From contig DATDBU010000113.1 in NCBI GenBank assembly GCA_036524675.1, positions 106,812 through 170,811 of the forward strand: a DNA stretch of 64,000 nt. The letters are read 5' to 3'. This DNA comes from DATDAW01 sp036524675 (GTDB taxonomy: Bacteria; Verrucomicrobiota; Verrucomicrobiia; Chthoniobacterales; DASVRZ01). Positions 1 to 8,747 of the stretch are shown in pieces; the first letter of the stretch is position 1, and each line of letters starts with the position of its first letter. The notes below the pieces were generated by a model. The model saw only the letters and a program-made list of their open reading frames with translations. It searched no databases and was not told the DNA's origin. The position numbers were made by a program, and so were the translations under genes.

Positions 1-1
1 T

Positions 2-328
2 CTCCGCATTCCTCCGGGAAAAGCTCCCTATCCGTACCACTCTCACAGCGCACAGTGGGAGTTTTACAACGTCATTTCCGGCAATGGCATCGTACGGCAT
101 CAGGCTGGAACGACTTCGATCGAAGCCGGCGACGCCTTTCTCTTCGGACCGGGTGAACCTCATCAGCTCATCAATGACGGCACCGACGACATGATTGTTT
201 ACGTCGTGGCGGATAATCCGATCGGAGAATCCTGCCACTATCCGGACAGCAAAAAATGGCTGGTCCGCTCGCCCGAAAGCCGATTGATCCGATCCGAGCC
301 GCTGGAGGACTGGGACGGTGAGGAATAG
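2..328 (+). CDS. Cupin-domain protein, 5' end outside the window
   Basis: The reading frame enters from the left edge and ends in TAG at 326-328, giving the last 108 residues. The cupin pattern is visible: a PYHSHSAQWEFYNVISGNG stretch supplies the His/Glu metal-ligand motif of cupin box 1, and GDAFLFGPGEPHQLIND supplies the second box with its conserved His. Such proteins are small beta-barrels that bind a metal and act as sugar isomerases, dioxygenases or sensors; the substrate cannot be read from this part. Start and full length are unknown. It points toward the convergent purM gene, 24 bases away. Confidence 0.75.
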   Translation, partial: LRIPPGKAPYPYHSHSAQWEFYNVISGNGIVRHQAGTTSIEAGDAFLFGPGEPHQLINDGTDDMIVYVVADNPIGESCHYPDSKKWLVRSPESRLIRSEPLEDWDGEE

Positions 329-352
329 TCGCGAGATTGGTTGTCTCGTTCT

Positions 353-1384
353 TTACTTGATGGCGACCTTGCCTTCTCCCTGGACAATCTGACCGATTTT
401 TCGACCCTTGGTTTGTTCGAGGACGGCGGAAGCGTCTTCGGGGCTAACGATAAGCGTCATGCCAATGCCCATGTTGAAAACCTGAAACATCTCAAGGGCG
501 TCGATGTTGCCCTTGGTTTGGATGAGATGGAAAAGCGGTGGGATATCCCATGAACCGAAGTCAATCCGTGCGTCGGTTGTCTTGGGCAGGACACGAGGAA
601 GATTGTCGACCAAACCGCCGCCGGTGATATGGGCGGCTCCTTTGAGCACGCCTTTGGGCAGTGCTGCCATGAGCGGCTGATAATTCTCATGTACGCGCAG
701 CAGCTCTTCGCCAAGAGACAATTCCAGGCCATCGATTCGGTCGACGACCTGATAAGCGCCGGACCCGAGGAGGACTTTTCTCGCAAGCGAATAACCATTG
801 GTATGAAGCCCATTTGATGCGAGGCCGATTATGATGTCGCCTTCGGAAATCCGCGACCCGTCGAGTAGTTCGGCACGATCGACGACGCCGACAATCGTGC
901 CAGCAAGATCGTATTCACCCGGTTGATACATTCCCGGCATCTGGGCTGTCTCACCGCCGATAAGAGCGCAGCCAGCAGCTTTGCACGCGCGAGTGAACCC
1001 TGAAATCATTTGATCGAAAACAGCTGGGTCCAATTTCGCCGAGCCGATGTAATCAAGAAAGAAGAGCGGTTTGGCCCCGATGACCGCGATATCATCCACA
1101 CAGTGGTTGACGAGATCTTCCGCAACCGTGTCGTGACGATCCATCGCGAAGGCGATTTTGAGTTTGGTGCCGACGCCATCCACGCTCGAGACGAGCACGG
1201 GATCGGTCATCCCAGAAAAATCCGGACGAAACAGACCACCGAACCCGCCGATTTTTCCCAACACCTCCGGTCCGTGAGTCGCTTTGACTTTAGCGTGGAT
1301 GCCGCTTTTTACACGATTGCCGAGATCAATATCGACACCCGCTTCGGCGTAAGCCTTCTGTTTTACGGGAGACGAATCGCTCAT
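353..1384 (-). CDS. purM: Phosphoribosylformylglycinamidine cyclo-ligase (AIR synthetase)
   Basis: Closes the imidazole ring of FGAM with ATP to make AIR, the fifth step of purine synthesis, in the cytosol. At 343 residues it matches the family length. Visible family motifs are GVDIDLGNRVKSGIHAKV near the N-terminus, DGVGTKLKIA, CVDDIAVIGAKPLFFLDY and GGETAQMPGMY in the nucleotide/substrate-binding half. Its ATG overlaps the purF stop by four bases (ATGA), so the two are almost certainly co-translated, purF first. The other purine genes here (purSQL) lie 7 kb away on the opposite strand. Confidence 0.97.
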   Translation of the reverse strand: MSDSSPVKQKAYAEAGVDIDLGNRVKSGIHAKVKATHGPEVLGKIGGFGGLFRPDFSGMTDPVLVSSVDGVGTKLKIAFAMDRHDTVAEDLVNHCVDDIAVIGAKPLFFLDYIGSAKLDPAVFDQMISGFTRACKAAGCALIGGETAQMPGMYQPGEYDLAGTIVGVVDRAELLDGSRISEGDIIIGLASNGLHTNGYSLARKVLLGSGAYQVVDRIDGLELSLGEELLRVHENYQPLMAALPKGVLKGAAHITGGGLVDNLPRVLPKTTDARIDFGSWDIPPLFHLIQTKGNIDALEMFQVFNMGIGMTLIVSPEDASAVLEQTKGRKIGQIVQGEGKVAIK

Positions 1385-2856
1385 GCGTTGGCCGTTTCAG
1401 CGGTAAAAAAAAGTGGCTGCTGAGTGCCGGAGCCGTTAAGGAGACGCGACTTGGAACGTCGTTGTTCCATGATGAATTTGTCGAGTTCAGGGTCAAACGG
1501 GACGGGATACCGACCGTTGAAACAGGCAAGACAGAAATGATTCTCCGGCAGGCCCGTCGCGCGCACCATGCCGGCGATGTCGAGGTAGCCGATGCTGTCG
1601 GCGCCGAGATATTCGCGAATTTGGTCAAGCGTGAGCTGGTTGGCAAGAAGCTTGGCTGGATTCGGAAAATCGATGCCGTAATGGCACGCGAACCGGTGTG
1701 GTGGACAACTGACCCGCATGTGAACTTCTTTTGCGCCAGCCTCGCGCAGATTGATGACACGCGCCTTTGCGGTGGTGCCCCGGACGATGCTGTCATCGAC
1801 GACGACGACGCGTTTTCCTTCGACGGCTTCCTTGATGAGGTTGAGTTTCACCCGGACGTTAAAATCACGGATGAGCTGCGTGGGCTGAAGAAATGTTCGG
1901 CCGATGTAGTGGTTGCGAACAAAGGCGTGCTCGAAAGGAATACCCAGTTCCTGAGCGAAACCAAGGGCGGCATAATTGCCGGAATCCGGCACGGGGACTA
2001 CGATATCAGCCTCTACGGGGTGCAACCGGGCCAGTTCGCGTCCCATTTGCGTGCGGACCTTGGAGACGTTGACGCCGCCAATATTGCTGTCCGGACGCGC
2101 AAAATAGACGTACTCAAAAATACAGAACGCCTTTTGCTCTGCCGGCTGAAAGGGAAACTCGCTCCGAATACCGTCCTCGTTGATGATAACGACTTCGCCG
2201 GGTTCAATTTCGCGAATGTACTCTGCGTGAATGAGATCGAACGCGCACGTTTCGGAGGAAAGAATGTAGGCGCCGTCCAGTTTGCCCAGAGACAGCGGCC
2301 GGAATCCATGAGGATCCCGCACGCCGATGATTTCCTCTTCACCCATGATGATGAGTGAAAACGCGCCCTCGAGACGCCGGAGCACAGCAAGCGGGCTGTG
2401 GCCAGGCTGCGATGGCTGAGCGAGCAAATGGACGATAATCTCGCTGTCGACGGTTGTTTGGAAAATGGATCCCTTGGCTTCCAATTCCTCGCGCAGCACC
2501 GCGGCGTTGGTCAGATTGCCGTTGTGGCCGATGGCGAGCTGGCCCCTGTGGCAATTGATGGCCAACGGTTGGGAATTGATCAGCGTGCTGGAACCAGTCG
2601 TCGAGTAACGGCAGTGTCCGATGGCGCGTCGACCCTTGAGTTTTTCGAGGTGTTGGGATGAAAAAACCTGGCTGACGAGCCCCATGTCTTTGTGGATTAC
2701 AAATGGGGCACCAAGTTCGGCGGAAGTGGCAATTCCGGCGCTTTCCTGGCCACGATGCTGCAAAGCGAACAATCCGAAATACGTCAAAAGAGCCGCATTT
2801 GGATGACCATAAACGGCGAAAACGCCGCACTCATGCTTAGGGCGATTAGATTTCAA
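1381..2856 (-). CDS. purF: Amidophosphoribosyltransferase
   Basis: Catalyses the committed step of purine synthesis: PRPP plus glutamine gives 5-phosphoribosylamine. The Ntn-hydrolase nucleophile is Cys10 (KHECGVFAVYG), so a short propeptide must be removed, as in the Bacillus-type enzyme. The PRPP loop VVVVDDSIVRGTT lies near residue 350. Cysteines in KAFCIFEYVYF, RFACHYGIDFP and HFCLACFNGRYP match the Fe-S-cluster, oxygen-sensitive class. The length of 491 aa is normal. It is the first gene of purF-purM. No PurR-box or purine riboswitch was seen in the 58 bases upstream. Confidence 0.97.
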   Translation of the reverse strand: MKSNRPKHECGVFAVYGHPNAALLTYFGLFALQHRGQESAGIATSAELGAPFVIHKDMGLVSQVFSSQHLEKLKGRRAIGHCRYSTTGSSTLINSQPLAINCHRGQLAIGHNGNLTNAAVLREELEAKGSIFQTTVDSEIIVHLLAQPSQPGHSPLAVLRRLEGAFSLIIMGEEEIIGVRDPHGFRPLSLGKLDGAYILSSETCAFDLIHAEYIREIEPGEVVIINEDGIRSEFPFQPAEQKAFCIFEYVYFARPDSNIGGVNVSKVRTQMGRELARLHPVEADIVVPVPDSGNYAALGFAQELGIPFEHAFVRNHYIGRTFLQPTQLIRDFNVRVKLNLIKEAVEGKRVVVVDDSIVRGTTAKARVINLREAGAKEVHMRVSCPPHRFACHYGIDFPNPAKLLANQLTLDQIREYLGADSIGYLDIAGMVRATGLPENHFCLACFNGRYPVPFDPELDKFIMEQRRSKSRLLNGSGTQQPLFFTAETANA

Positions 2857-2914
2857 GCGAAGGGCGGAAGTTTAGGGGTTCGGATCACTGGGTCAAGTTC
2901 CGCTCTATACTACA

Positions 2915-3127
2915 TCAATAATGGGGTGGGCGCTCGTCCCCAAGTAGCTTGATCGGTGTTTCTCCCGTGGAAGACGCGACTTGCGCCAGTTCCGCGGCCA
3001 GTTTTTCCACCTGGTCGCGTAATTTTAAGATTTCGCGATCCTGCTGAAGTACGTGTTCTTCGAGGAAGGAAATTTTCATTTCCAAATCCACAAATCGGCC
3101 TTCGAGTTCCGCCGGTTCATCACTCAT
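2915..3127 (-). CDS. SlyX family small coiled-coil protein
   Basis: A 70-residue acidic protein, almost entirely a predicted coiled coil (VDLEMKISFLEEHVLQQDRE onward) with a short tail ending PPHY, which is the typical SlyX ending. Function of the family is unknown. I place the start at 3127 because MSDEPAELEG begins the coiled coil and the ATG overlaps the last codons of the pterin dehydratase gene by eight bases; a longer form from 3181 would only add unconserved sequence. It is probably co-transcribed with that gene. Confidence 0.75.
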   Translation of the reverse strand: MSDEPAELEGRFVDLEMKISFLEEHVLQQDREILKLRDQVEKLAAELAQVASSTGETPIKLLGDERPPHY

Positions 3128-3407
3128 CAACGAGCGTATCGATCTTCTCAGCCAGATCAAAGTCGAGATCTGTGAGTCCACCTTTGCTATGGGTGAAAAG
3201 CACGATACGAACTTTGTTCCAGCGGATGTCGATGTCTGGATGATGTTCTTCTTCTTCGGCGATCTCGGCGACGGCGTTCACGAAATCGATCGAGCCGGTG
3301 AAATCGTCGAACTCAAAAGTCCGCTCAATTTTTTTTCCCTCCTGTTCCCATTCCGGGATGCGTCGGAGGTAGGTCTTCAATTCACTCTTGTCGATAAGGT
3401 CGGACAT
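3120..3407 (-). CDS. 4a-hydroxytetrahydrobiopterin dehydratase (PCD/DCoH)
   Basis: Dehydrates pterin-4a-carbinolamine, recycling the pterin cofactor of aromatic amino-acid hydroxylases; some homologues assist molybdopterin chemistry. The active-site pair His55-His56 sits in the motif EEEEHHPDIDI, followed by the usual WNKVRIVLFTHSKGGLTDLD strand and helix. At 95 aa it is full length. No phenylalanine hydroxylase is nearby, so the substrate partner is unclear. It overlaps slyX downstream. Confidence 0.93.
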   Translation of the reverse strand: MSDLIDKSELKTYLRRIPEWEQEGKKIERTFEFDDFTGSIDFVNAVAEIAEEEEHHPDIDIRWNKVRIVLFTHSKGGLTDLDFDLAEKIDTLVDE

Positions 3408-3562
3408 GGCTGGCGGTCGTTATTGGGTTGAAATTTTCGGGCAGGCAACCGTATTCGCAACGGCGTGGGTTTTCCGGCACATCAGCGCTTGAACTGGTGG
3501 GGCGTCTGTGTCAGATGTGCCTCCCCTTTACTAAAAAACCCCATACAGTCAACGCGCCTCTC

Positions 3563-4522
3563 ATGCTGTATAACAACATCGTCGAAACAGTCGGTCGCAC
3601 ACCGCTCGTCAAACTCAACCGGGTCACAGCCGGTATCGATGCGATTGTGGCTCTGAAATGTGAATTTTTCAACCCACTTGGATCTGTAAAAGATCGCATC
3701 GGCATGGCGATGATCGAAGAGGCGGAAGCCTCCGGAAAGATTACGCCTGACACGGTGATCGTCGAACCAACGAGTGGAAACACCGGCATCGCCCTCGCCT
3801 TTGTCGCAGCAGCCAAAGGCTACAAACTGATTCTTACCATGCCGGAGACGATGAGCCTCGAGCGCCGCACTTTGCTGGCGATGCTCGGCGCCAAACTCGT
3901 CCTCACGCCGGGCTCCGAAGGTATGAAGGGCGCCATTGCCCGAGCCGAAGATATCGTTGCCAATACTCCCAGCGCATGGATGCCGCAACAATTCAATAAT
4001 CCGGCAAATCCGGCAATCCATGCCAAAACCACGGCCGAGGAAATATGGACCGATACCGATGGCAAGGTCGATATTTTGGTCGCTGCCGTCGGAACCGGCG
4101 GCTCCATCACGGGAGTCAGCGAAGTTCTGAAAAAGCGCAAGCCCGACTTTGTTTCCATTGCGGTCGAACCCAAGGACTCGCCCGTAATCACGCAGACCAA
4201 GTCCGGCCTGCCCGTGAAACCCGGCCCCCACAAAATCCAGGGCACAGGCGCCGGATTCGTCCCCAAGAATTTGCATCTCGACATTGTGGACGAAGTGATC
4301 ACCGTCTCCAACGAAGACTCTTTTGCGATGGCCCGCCGCCTTGCGAAAGAAGAAGGCATTTTGGCGGGAATTAGCTCCGGCGCCAACGTCTACGCTGCTC
4401 TGCAAGTCGCGCAACGCCCCGAAAACAAAGGCAAATTGATCGTGACGATCGCATGTAGCACCGGTGAACGCTACCTCAGCACAGCCCTCGCCGACGAAGC
4501 TCGCGCCGCAGTCGGTTCCTAA
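3563..4522 (+). CDS. cysK: Cysteine synthase (O-acetylserine sulfhydrylase)
   Basis: PLP enzyme that makes L-cysteine from O-acetylserine and sulfide. The PLP lysine is Lys43 in NPLGSVKDRIG; the substrate loop PTSGNTGIAL, the phosphate loop GTGGSITG and the C-terminal SSGAN are all present. I chose the ATG at 3563 (MLYNNIVETVGRTPLVKLNRV, 319 aa), where homology of the family begins; the frame is open back to 3428 but the extra 45 residues look non-coding. No Shine-Dalgarno is visible. The downstream TPR gene follows after 44 bases. Confidence 0.96.
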   Translation: MLYNNIVETVGRTPLVKLNRVTAGIDAIVALKCEFFNPLGSVKDRIGMAMIEEAEASGKITPDTVIVEPTSGNTGIALAFVAAAKGYKLILTMPETMSLERRTLLAMLGAKLVLTPGSEGMKGAIARAEDIVANTPSAWMPQQFNNPANPAIHAKTTAEEIWTDTDGKVDILVAAVGTGGSITGVSEVLKKRKPDFVSIAVEPKDSPVITQTKSGLPVKPGPHKIQGTGAGFVPKNLHLDIVDEVITVSNEDSFAMARRLAKEEGILAGISSGANVYAALQVAQRPENKGKLIVTIACSTGERYLSTALADEARAAVGS

Positions 4523-4566
4523 TCCAACTTTTCATGCCCAACCTTCGTTCATCTCGAAATCTTCAC

Positions 4567-5292
4567 ATGGCGGCCAAGCCCAAACCCAACCCAGAGCCGC
4601 AGCCTTCAGTCAATCTGGATTCCGATCTCGATGCCGCCTTCTTCTGGGAGGAACACAAGACCAAAATCGTCGCAATTATCGCCGCTGCAGTGCTTGCCGT
4701 GGCCGGGTACACAGCGTGGCAGTTTGTTGCCAGTCAGAACAATGCGAAGGCAGCGGCTGCATTTGAAGCCGCGCACTCGACCGATGAACTTGAGGAGTTT
4801 GTGAAAAATTTCCCAAATTCCGTGGCCGCGGGAAATGCACAACTGCTCATTGCAGGCAATCAGCGCGCCGAAGGCAAGTTCGACGACGCCCTGAAAACGC
4901 TCACCGACTTTACCAGCAAACGCCCTAAACATCCGCTCATCGCGGACACCTGGCTCAGCTACGCGGCGACACTCGAAGTTAAGAAAGACTTTCCGAAGGC
5001 CCTTGAAGCCTACGCCTCTGTCGCTTCGAAATACGGCCAGACGTCGGCAGCGCCAGCGGCGCTTTCCGCCCAAGCCCGCCTGACAAGGCAGCAAAACGAC
5101 GCTAAAAAAGCGCGCGATCTCTATGAAAACCTCGTCCAGCGTTTCCCAGCCAGTTTTTGGGCCCAGGAAGCTCAGCAAGAACTCAGCCGGCTGCCCAAAA
5201 CCGGAGAGGCTCCTCTGAAGCTAGAGACACCGGCAGCTTCGCCTGCCGCATCTGCCGCTCCGGCGAATCCAGCCGCGTCACCAGCAAAGTAG
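4567..5292 (+). CDS. Membrane-anchored TPR protein, YfgM-like
   Basis: About 241 residues: a Pro-rich cytoplasmic N-terminus, one transmembrane helix (KIVAIIAAAVLAVAGYTAW), then several TPR-like helical pairs (for example KFDDALKTLTDFTSKRPKHP and DFPKALEAYASVASKYG) and a low-complexity Ala/Pro tail. This architecture is that of YfgM/TPR_21 proteins, which hold periplasmic clients near the Sec translocon. The start at 4567 (MAAKPKP) is preferred over 4534. It precedes bamD-like and lptE-like genes, which supports a role in envelope assembly; the exact role is inferred. Confidence 0.7.
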   Translation: MAAKPKPNPEPQPSVNLDSDLDAAFFWEEHKTKIVAIIAAAVLAVAGYTAWQFVASQNNAKAAAAFEAAHSTDELEEFVKNFPNSVAAGNAQLLIAGNQRAEGKFDDALKTLTDFTSKRPKHPLIADTWLSYAATLEVKKDFPKALEAYASVASKYGQTSAAPAALSAQARLTRQQNDAKKARDLYENLVQRFPASFWAQEAQQELSRLPKTGEAPLKLETPAASPAASAAPANPAASPAK

Positions 5293-5346
5293 CAGCAAAG
5301 ATTTTTTGACGCCGCCAAACCAAACCCATACGCTGCATTTTCCTTT

Positions 5347-6621
5347 ATGAGCCTTCGGCTTCGTTCCATTGTCACTCTCGCCGTTGTCTGCACCGGCTTC
5401 CCACAGCTCAGTCCTGCCCCGATGGTATATCAGGAAGGCGCGGGCTGGACCATGCAGGGTGAAGAGCCTATTGAGCTCAAGAACAACGCGGCGGAGCAGT
5501 TCCAGCTTGCCGAAAAGTTCGAAAAGGAAAACGACCTCAAACGCGCTCTCGCCGGCTATCACCTGACGGTCCGTCGTTATCCTCGCGCCACCATCTCGGC
5601 ACGAGCTCAATTCAAAGTTGCTGAATTGACCGATAAACTCGGCAATCCTCAGCGCGCCTTTACCGAATACCAGCAGCTCATTACCCGGTATCCCAAGAGC
5701 TCGGACTTCGAAGCTGCCATCGGCGCTCAATTCACTATCGCCAAACAATTCCTGGACGGAAAACGCGTCGAAGTCTTTGGCGTCCCGACATTTTCATCGA
5801 TGACTCGAGCGGAAGAAATGTTCGTGCAGGTCATCAACAACGCGCCGTTTATCCAGAAATACGCAGCTGCAGCGCAGTTCAACATCGGACAGGCTCGTGA
5901 GAAACAAGGCGATTACAGTCGCGCCATCGAAGCCTACCAGAAAATCATCGATGACTATCCGTATTCCGACATGGCGGACGACGCTCAGTATCAGATCGGA
6001 TACGTTTACATGAGAGCCAGCCGCTCGGGAGAATACGATCAGTCTGCAGCGGCCAAAGCCAACGAGGCGTTCGAAGATTTCATTTATCGTTACCCGAACA
6101 GCGAGAAAGTGGCCCAGGCAAAGGAGAACATGAAAATGCTCAACAGCCGGCAGTCGCAAGGCGCGATGAGCATCGCGAAGTTCTACGACAAACAGAAAAA
6201 CTACAAGGCCGCCGCCATCTATTACAATGAGATCATCCGCACGGAACCGGATTCTCCAGATGGTAAAGCTGCGCAAGCCCGTCTCGACCAACTGAAAAAG
6301 CTAGTCGGCGAAAATAAACTCACGTTTGCACCGCCTGTGCCTCCGGGCGCCAAAACGACTGCTCAGCAACGGCTGCAGTCGCAAATCAATGCTACCTCCC
6401 GTCCCGATTACGTCGGTCCGCCGGGTCCGGGACCAGACCAGACACCGAGCCCCGGCCCAGCGATGCGCACATCCCCGGATGACGTCGCTCCGCTTCCACC
6501 CATCGAGCCCGATCTTCCGACAACAGACCAAGAGCCGCTTCCGGAGCCAACGCCAGGCGCCATTCCCGATTCCACGCCTGCTTCAAAAGCTTCCGCGACA
6601 CCCACTCCGCAGGGAGACTAG
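5347..6621 (+). CDS. BamD-like outer-membrane assembly TPR protein
   Basis: A 424-residue exported protein. The N-terminal signal is followed by BamD/YfiO-type repeats (AAEQFQLAEKFEKENDLKRA, GDYSRAIEAYQKIIDDYPYS, KNYKAAAIYYNEIIRTEPDS). BamD is the lipoprotein that works with BamA to insert beta-barrels. Here Cys15 is preceded by Val-Val, not by Gly/Ala/Ser, so a classical lipobox is absent and lipidation is doubtful. The last 110 residues are Pro-rich (PPGPGPDQTPSPGP, LPEPTPGAIPDSTP), an extension beyond usual BamD length. The gene is nine bases from lptE-like. Confidence 0.75.
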   Translation: MSLRLRSIVTLAVVCTGFPQLSPAPMVYQEGAGWTMQGEEPIELKNNAAEQFQLAEKFEKENDLKRALAGYHLTVRRYPRATISARAQFKVAELTDKLGNPQRAFTEYQQLITRYPKSSDFEAAIGAQFTIAKQFLDGKRVEVFGVPTFSSMTRAEEMFVQVINNAPFIQKYAAAAQFNIGQAREKQGDYSRAIEAYQKIIDDYPYSDMADDAQYQIGYVYMRASRSGEYDQSAAAKANEAFEDFIYRYPNSEKVAQAKENMKMLNSRQSQGAMSIAKFYDKQKNYKAAAIYYNEIIRTEPDSPDGKAAQARLDQLKKLVGENKLTFAPPVPPGAKTTAQQRLQSQINATSRPDYVGPPGPGPDQTPSPGPAMRTSPDDVAPLPPIEPDLPTTDQEPLPEPTPGAIPDSTPASKASATPTPQGD

Positions 6622-6629
6622 GACTGGAG

Positions 6630-7148
6630 ATGATGCTCCGTGCCCTCGCACTCACGCTGCTGATGGTGGCGGCATTTCTTTTTACTGGCTGCCTCGGCTA
6701 CCAGATTGGGCCCGCAAAACCTGCCGTTCTCGCCCACGTCAACTCTTTGGCAGTGCCTATTTTTGGGAACGATACCCTGGAGCCGCATGTTGAAGCGCTG
6801 GTCTCCGGCATCGTCATCAAGCAAATCCAACAGGACGGGAGTTATCAGATCCGAAACACGGATGATGCCGACGCCATCCTTGAAGGAACGATAACTTCCG
6901 TGACGCGTCGCCGCTCCCGTTCGGTACGTGGAAATGTGGACGCTACGGCGGAATTCACGCTCGTCCTCGGAGTCCGATACGACTTGATCGATCGCATCAC
7001 CGGCCACGTGCTCGATACACGCAGCGTGCAAGGGACGACCAACTTCTTTGTAGGCAACGACTTGCAAGCTCAGGAGCGCCAGGCCGTCGTGCTTGCGGGC
7101 GAGGACGCCGCAATCCGGATAGCTGGTTATTTGAGCGAAGGTTGGTAA
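6630..7148 (+). CDS. LptE-like LPS-assembly lipoprotein
   Basis: 172 residues beginning with a lipoprotein signal whose lipobox is LFTGC (Cys21). The body (GYQIGP, VPIFGNDTLEPHVEALVSG, DADAILEGTITSVTRR) matches the LptE/LPS-assembly lipoprotein family, which plugs LptD and delivers LPS to the outer leaflet. It is short but within the family's range. It is last in an apparent operon with the two TPR genes. A hairpin-forming inverted repeat lies just after the stop and may terminate transcription. Confidence 0.8.
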   Translation: MMLRALALTLLMVAAFLFTGCLGYQIGPAKPAVLAHVNSLAVPIFGNDTLEPHVEALVSGIVIKQIQQDGSYQIRNTDDADAILEGTITSVTRRRSRSVRGNVDATAEFTLVLGVRYDLIDRITGHVLDTRSVQGTTNFFVGNDLQAQERQAVVLAGEDAAIRIAGYLSEGW

Positions 7149-7168
7149 AGCAGAGTTTTAAGTCTTAA

Positions 7169-7281
7169 GTTTGTAAGTCTTAAGATACGTCACGCGCGAA
7201 AACCAGCGGCGCTTGGTGAAGGACCGTTTTCGTCGATTCATTCGCTCGCCGCTATCGCCTTAAAACTCAAGACCTACAAAC
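7169..7281. repeat. Long-spaced imperfect inverted repeat
   Basis: Left arm 7169-7184 (GTTTGTAAGTCTTAAG) pairs with right arm 7266-7281 at 14 of 16 positions. The word AAGTCTTAAG also occurs twice in tandem between 7160 and 7184. The 81-base centre is GC-rich and shows no gene. It lies between the lptE-like stop and the tRNA-Gln 3' end, so it may be a dispersed intergenic hairpin element or a terminator region. Confidence 0.5.
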
Positions 7282-7294
7282 TGAAAATTTCCGT

Positions 7295-7368
7295 TGGCTA
7301 CCGCGCATGGATTCGAACCATGAATAACGCCTCCAAAGGGCGCTGTGTTACCGTTACACCACGCGGCA
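7295..7368 (-). tRNA. tRNA-Gln (anticodon TTG)
   Basis: The minus strand folds as a full cloverleaf: a 7-bp acceptor stem (TGCCGCG with CGCGGTA, one G-T pair), D stem GTGT/ACAC, anticodon stem GCGCC/GGCGT around the loop CTTTGGA giving anticodon TTG, a four-base variable loop, and T stem CATGG/CCATG around TTCGAAT. The discriminator is G, and the 3' CCA is encoded in the DNA (7295-7297). Confidence 0.95.
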
Positions 7369-7427
7369 GTGAATCGCGAGCGGGCAAAGTAAGAGGCGAT
7401 GCCTGGGATTGCAAGCGTGGAGCCACA

Positions 7428-7967
7428 CTAATTTCTCAACGGAGCTTGAGCCAAAATTCCCGCCAAAGCCGTCACGTCAGCCCTGGAAAACTTCTTCTCC
7501 GAAGCGGGAGCGTTCTTGTTGATAAAGTCAAATCGCAGAACTTCGGGAGATTCCGCCACGAACAGCACTTCACCGCCTTTCTCAACGGCACCCAATTTCC
7601 CCAGAATGGTTCCCGGCGGGACGCCATTTAAAAATTTACTGAAGACGGTGCTCAATAACGCTTTCACTTGGCCGACGGTTTTCGATTTTCCAGTTCGCAG
7701 CGTCGTGTCGTTGGTCGCGCGCGTCGTCGTTTTACCGACCGTCGTCAAAGTTGTAACGTGAAACTGGAGCTGACTGGAATTTTGCGATGCAGTGCCCGTC
7801 GTAGTCACCTCATACTCGGAACCGCTCGCTGGATCAATTGCCGTGCCTAGCGACCACGCCGTTGGCACGGGTGAAACAACGGTAGTTGTGGTCGTCACCG
7901 TCTGGGGCTGCGCAACTGCGCTACTTAAAATCAAAATCGCAACAACAGAAAAAAAGGAAGTTCTCAT
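7428..7967 (-). CDS. Secreted protein of unknown function
   Basis: 179 residues with a clear signal peptide (FFSVVAILILSSAVAQPQ) and a Thr/Val-rich N-terminal third (TVTTTTTVVSPVP). The C-terminal part is globular and ends with a helix. No family is recognised. It stands alone, transcribed toward the tRNA-Gln gene. The signal peptide and ordinary codon use argue that it is real; cell location would be periplasm or outside. Confidence 0.6.
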   Translation of the reverse strand: MRTSFFSVVAILILSSAVAQPQTVTTTTTVVSPVPTAWSLGTAIDPASGSEYEVTTTGTASQNSSQLQFHVTTLTTVGKTTTRATNDTTLRTGKSKTVGQVKALLSTVFSKFLNGVPPGTILGKLGAVEKGGEVLFVAESPEVLRFDFINKNAPASEKKFSRADVTALAGILAQAPLRN

Positions 7968-8077
7968 AGTTCAAAATCAGTTTTAGTAGGCGGCGCTCGC
8001 GAGCCTGAGCCCCGCTCATTCAAGAAACGCTCCTGACACAATGGACGGATGGAATTCCCTACAGTAACGATACCGCT

Positions 8078-8734
8078 GTGAAAAACGTCATTTTCTGGAC
8101 ATTCCTGGCGCTCATCACTGCGACTATCGGCGCTTCCGCGGCTATTGAATGGGAAAATAACGAAGTTACTCTCGCCGCGAAGCCAACCGACAAATCCGTC
8201 TCAGGCACATTCAAATTCAAGAACACTGGCGACAGCCCCGTCACTATCACAGAAGTCAGACCCACGTGTGGCTGCACCACCACCGAACTTACCAAAACCA
8301 CTTACCGCCCTGGCGAATCGGGCAGCATTGTGGCCCATTTCGACATCGGCAGCCGCGTCGGGGAGCAGGCCAAGGAAATTGTCGTCACCTCGGACGATAG
8401 ACCCAACGCTCCCAAAGTCCTCGTTTTCAAAGTCATCATTGACGATCCCCTCTCCGTCACGGGCGCATCGATGACGTGGGAATCCACCGGAAAACCCGCC
8501 CCGCAACAGTTCAAAATTCAAGCCCGTGAAGGCTACAAAATTCATATCGCCGACGTTCGCACCTCCAATCGGTATTTCGCCGCAAAACTCACCACGGTTG
8601 AAGAAGGTGCGAGTTACGTCATCGATGTCACTCCGACAACGCTCGACGAGAAAGCTTTCGGTCTGCTCGTGGTGACCACGGACTATCCGGCTACCGACCC
8701 CCGGGTGCTCTACGCTAAACTGCGGATCCAGTAG
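8078..8734 (+). CDS. DUF1573 domain exported protein
   Basis: 218 residues starting at GTG (8078), with a signal peptide ending GASA. The immunoglobulin-like DUF1573 domain is shown by FKFKNTGDSPVTITEVRPTC followed by the hallmark TCGCTT motif. A second beta domain makes up the C-terminal half. DUF1573 proteins are periplasmic or surface proteins of unknown biochemical role, common in Bacteroidota and the PVC group. It is followed after 13 bases by a rhodanese gene and then a MauE-like gene, a context that suggests extracytoplasmic thiol chemistry. Confidence 0.8.
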   Translation: MKNVIFWTFLALITATIGASAAIEWENNEVTLAAKPTDKSVSGTFKFKNTGDSPVTITEVRPTCGCTTTELTKTTYRPGESGSIVAHFDIGSRVGEQAKEIVVTSDDRPNAPKVLVFKVIIDDPLSVTGASMTWESTGKPAPQQFKIQAREGYKIHIADVRTSNRYFAAKLTTVEEGASYVIDVTPTTLDEKAFGLLVVTTDYPATDPRVLYAKLRIQ

Positions 8735-8747
8735 TCAAAGCGCCTCG

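Noticed and set aside
1462..2358. A 298-codon open frame opposite purF
   Set aside because: Antisense to PurF with all its active-site motifs; no motif of its own.
2857..2914. Purine riboswitch or PurR box before purF
   Set aside because: No conserved purine-riboswitch core or PurBox dyad can be read in this short leader.
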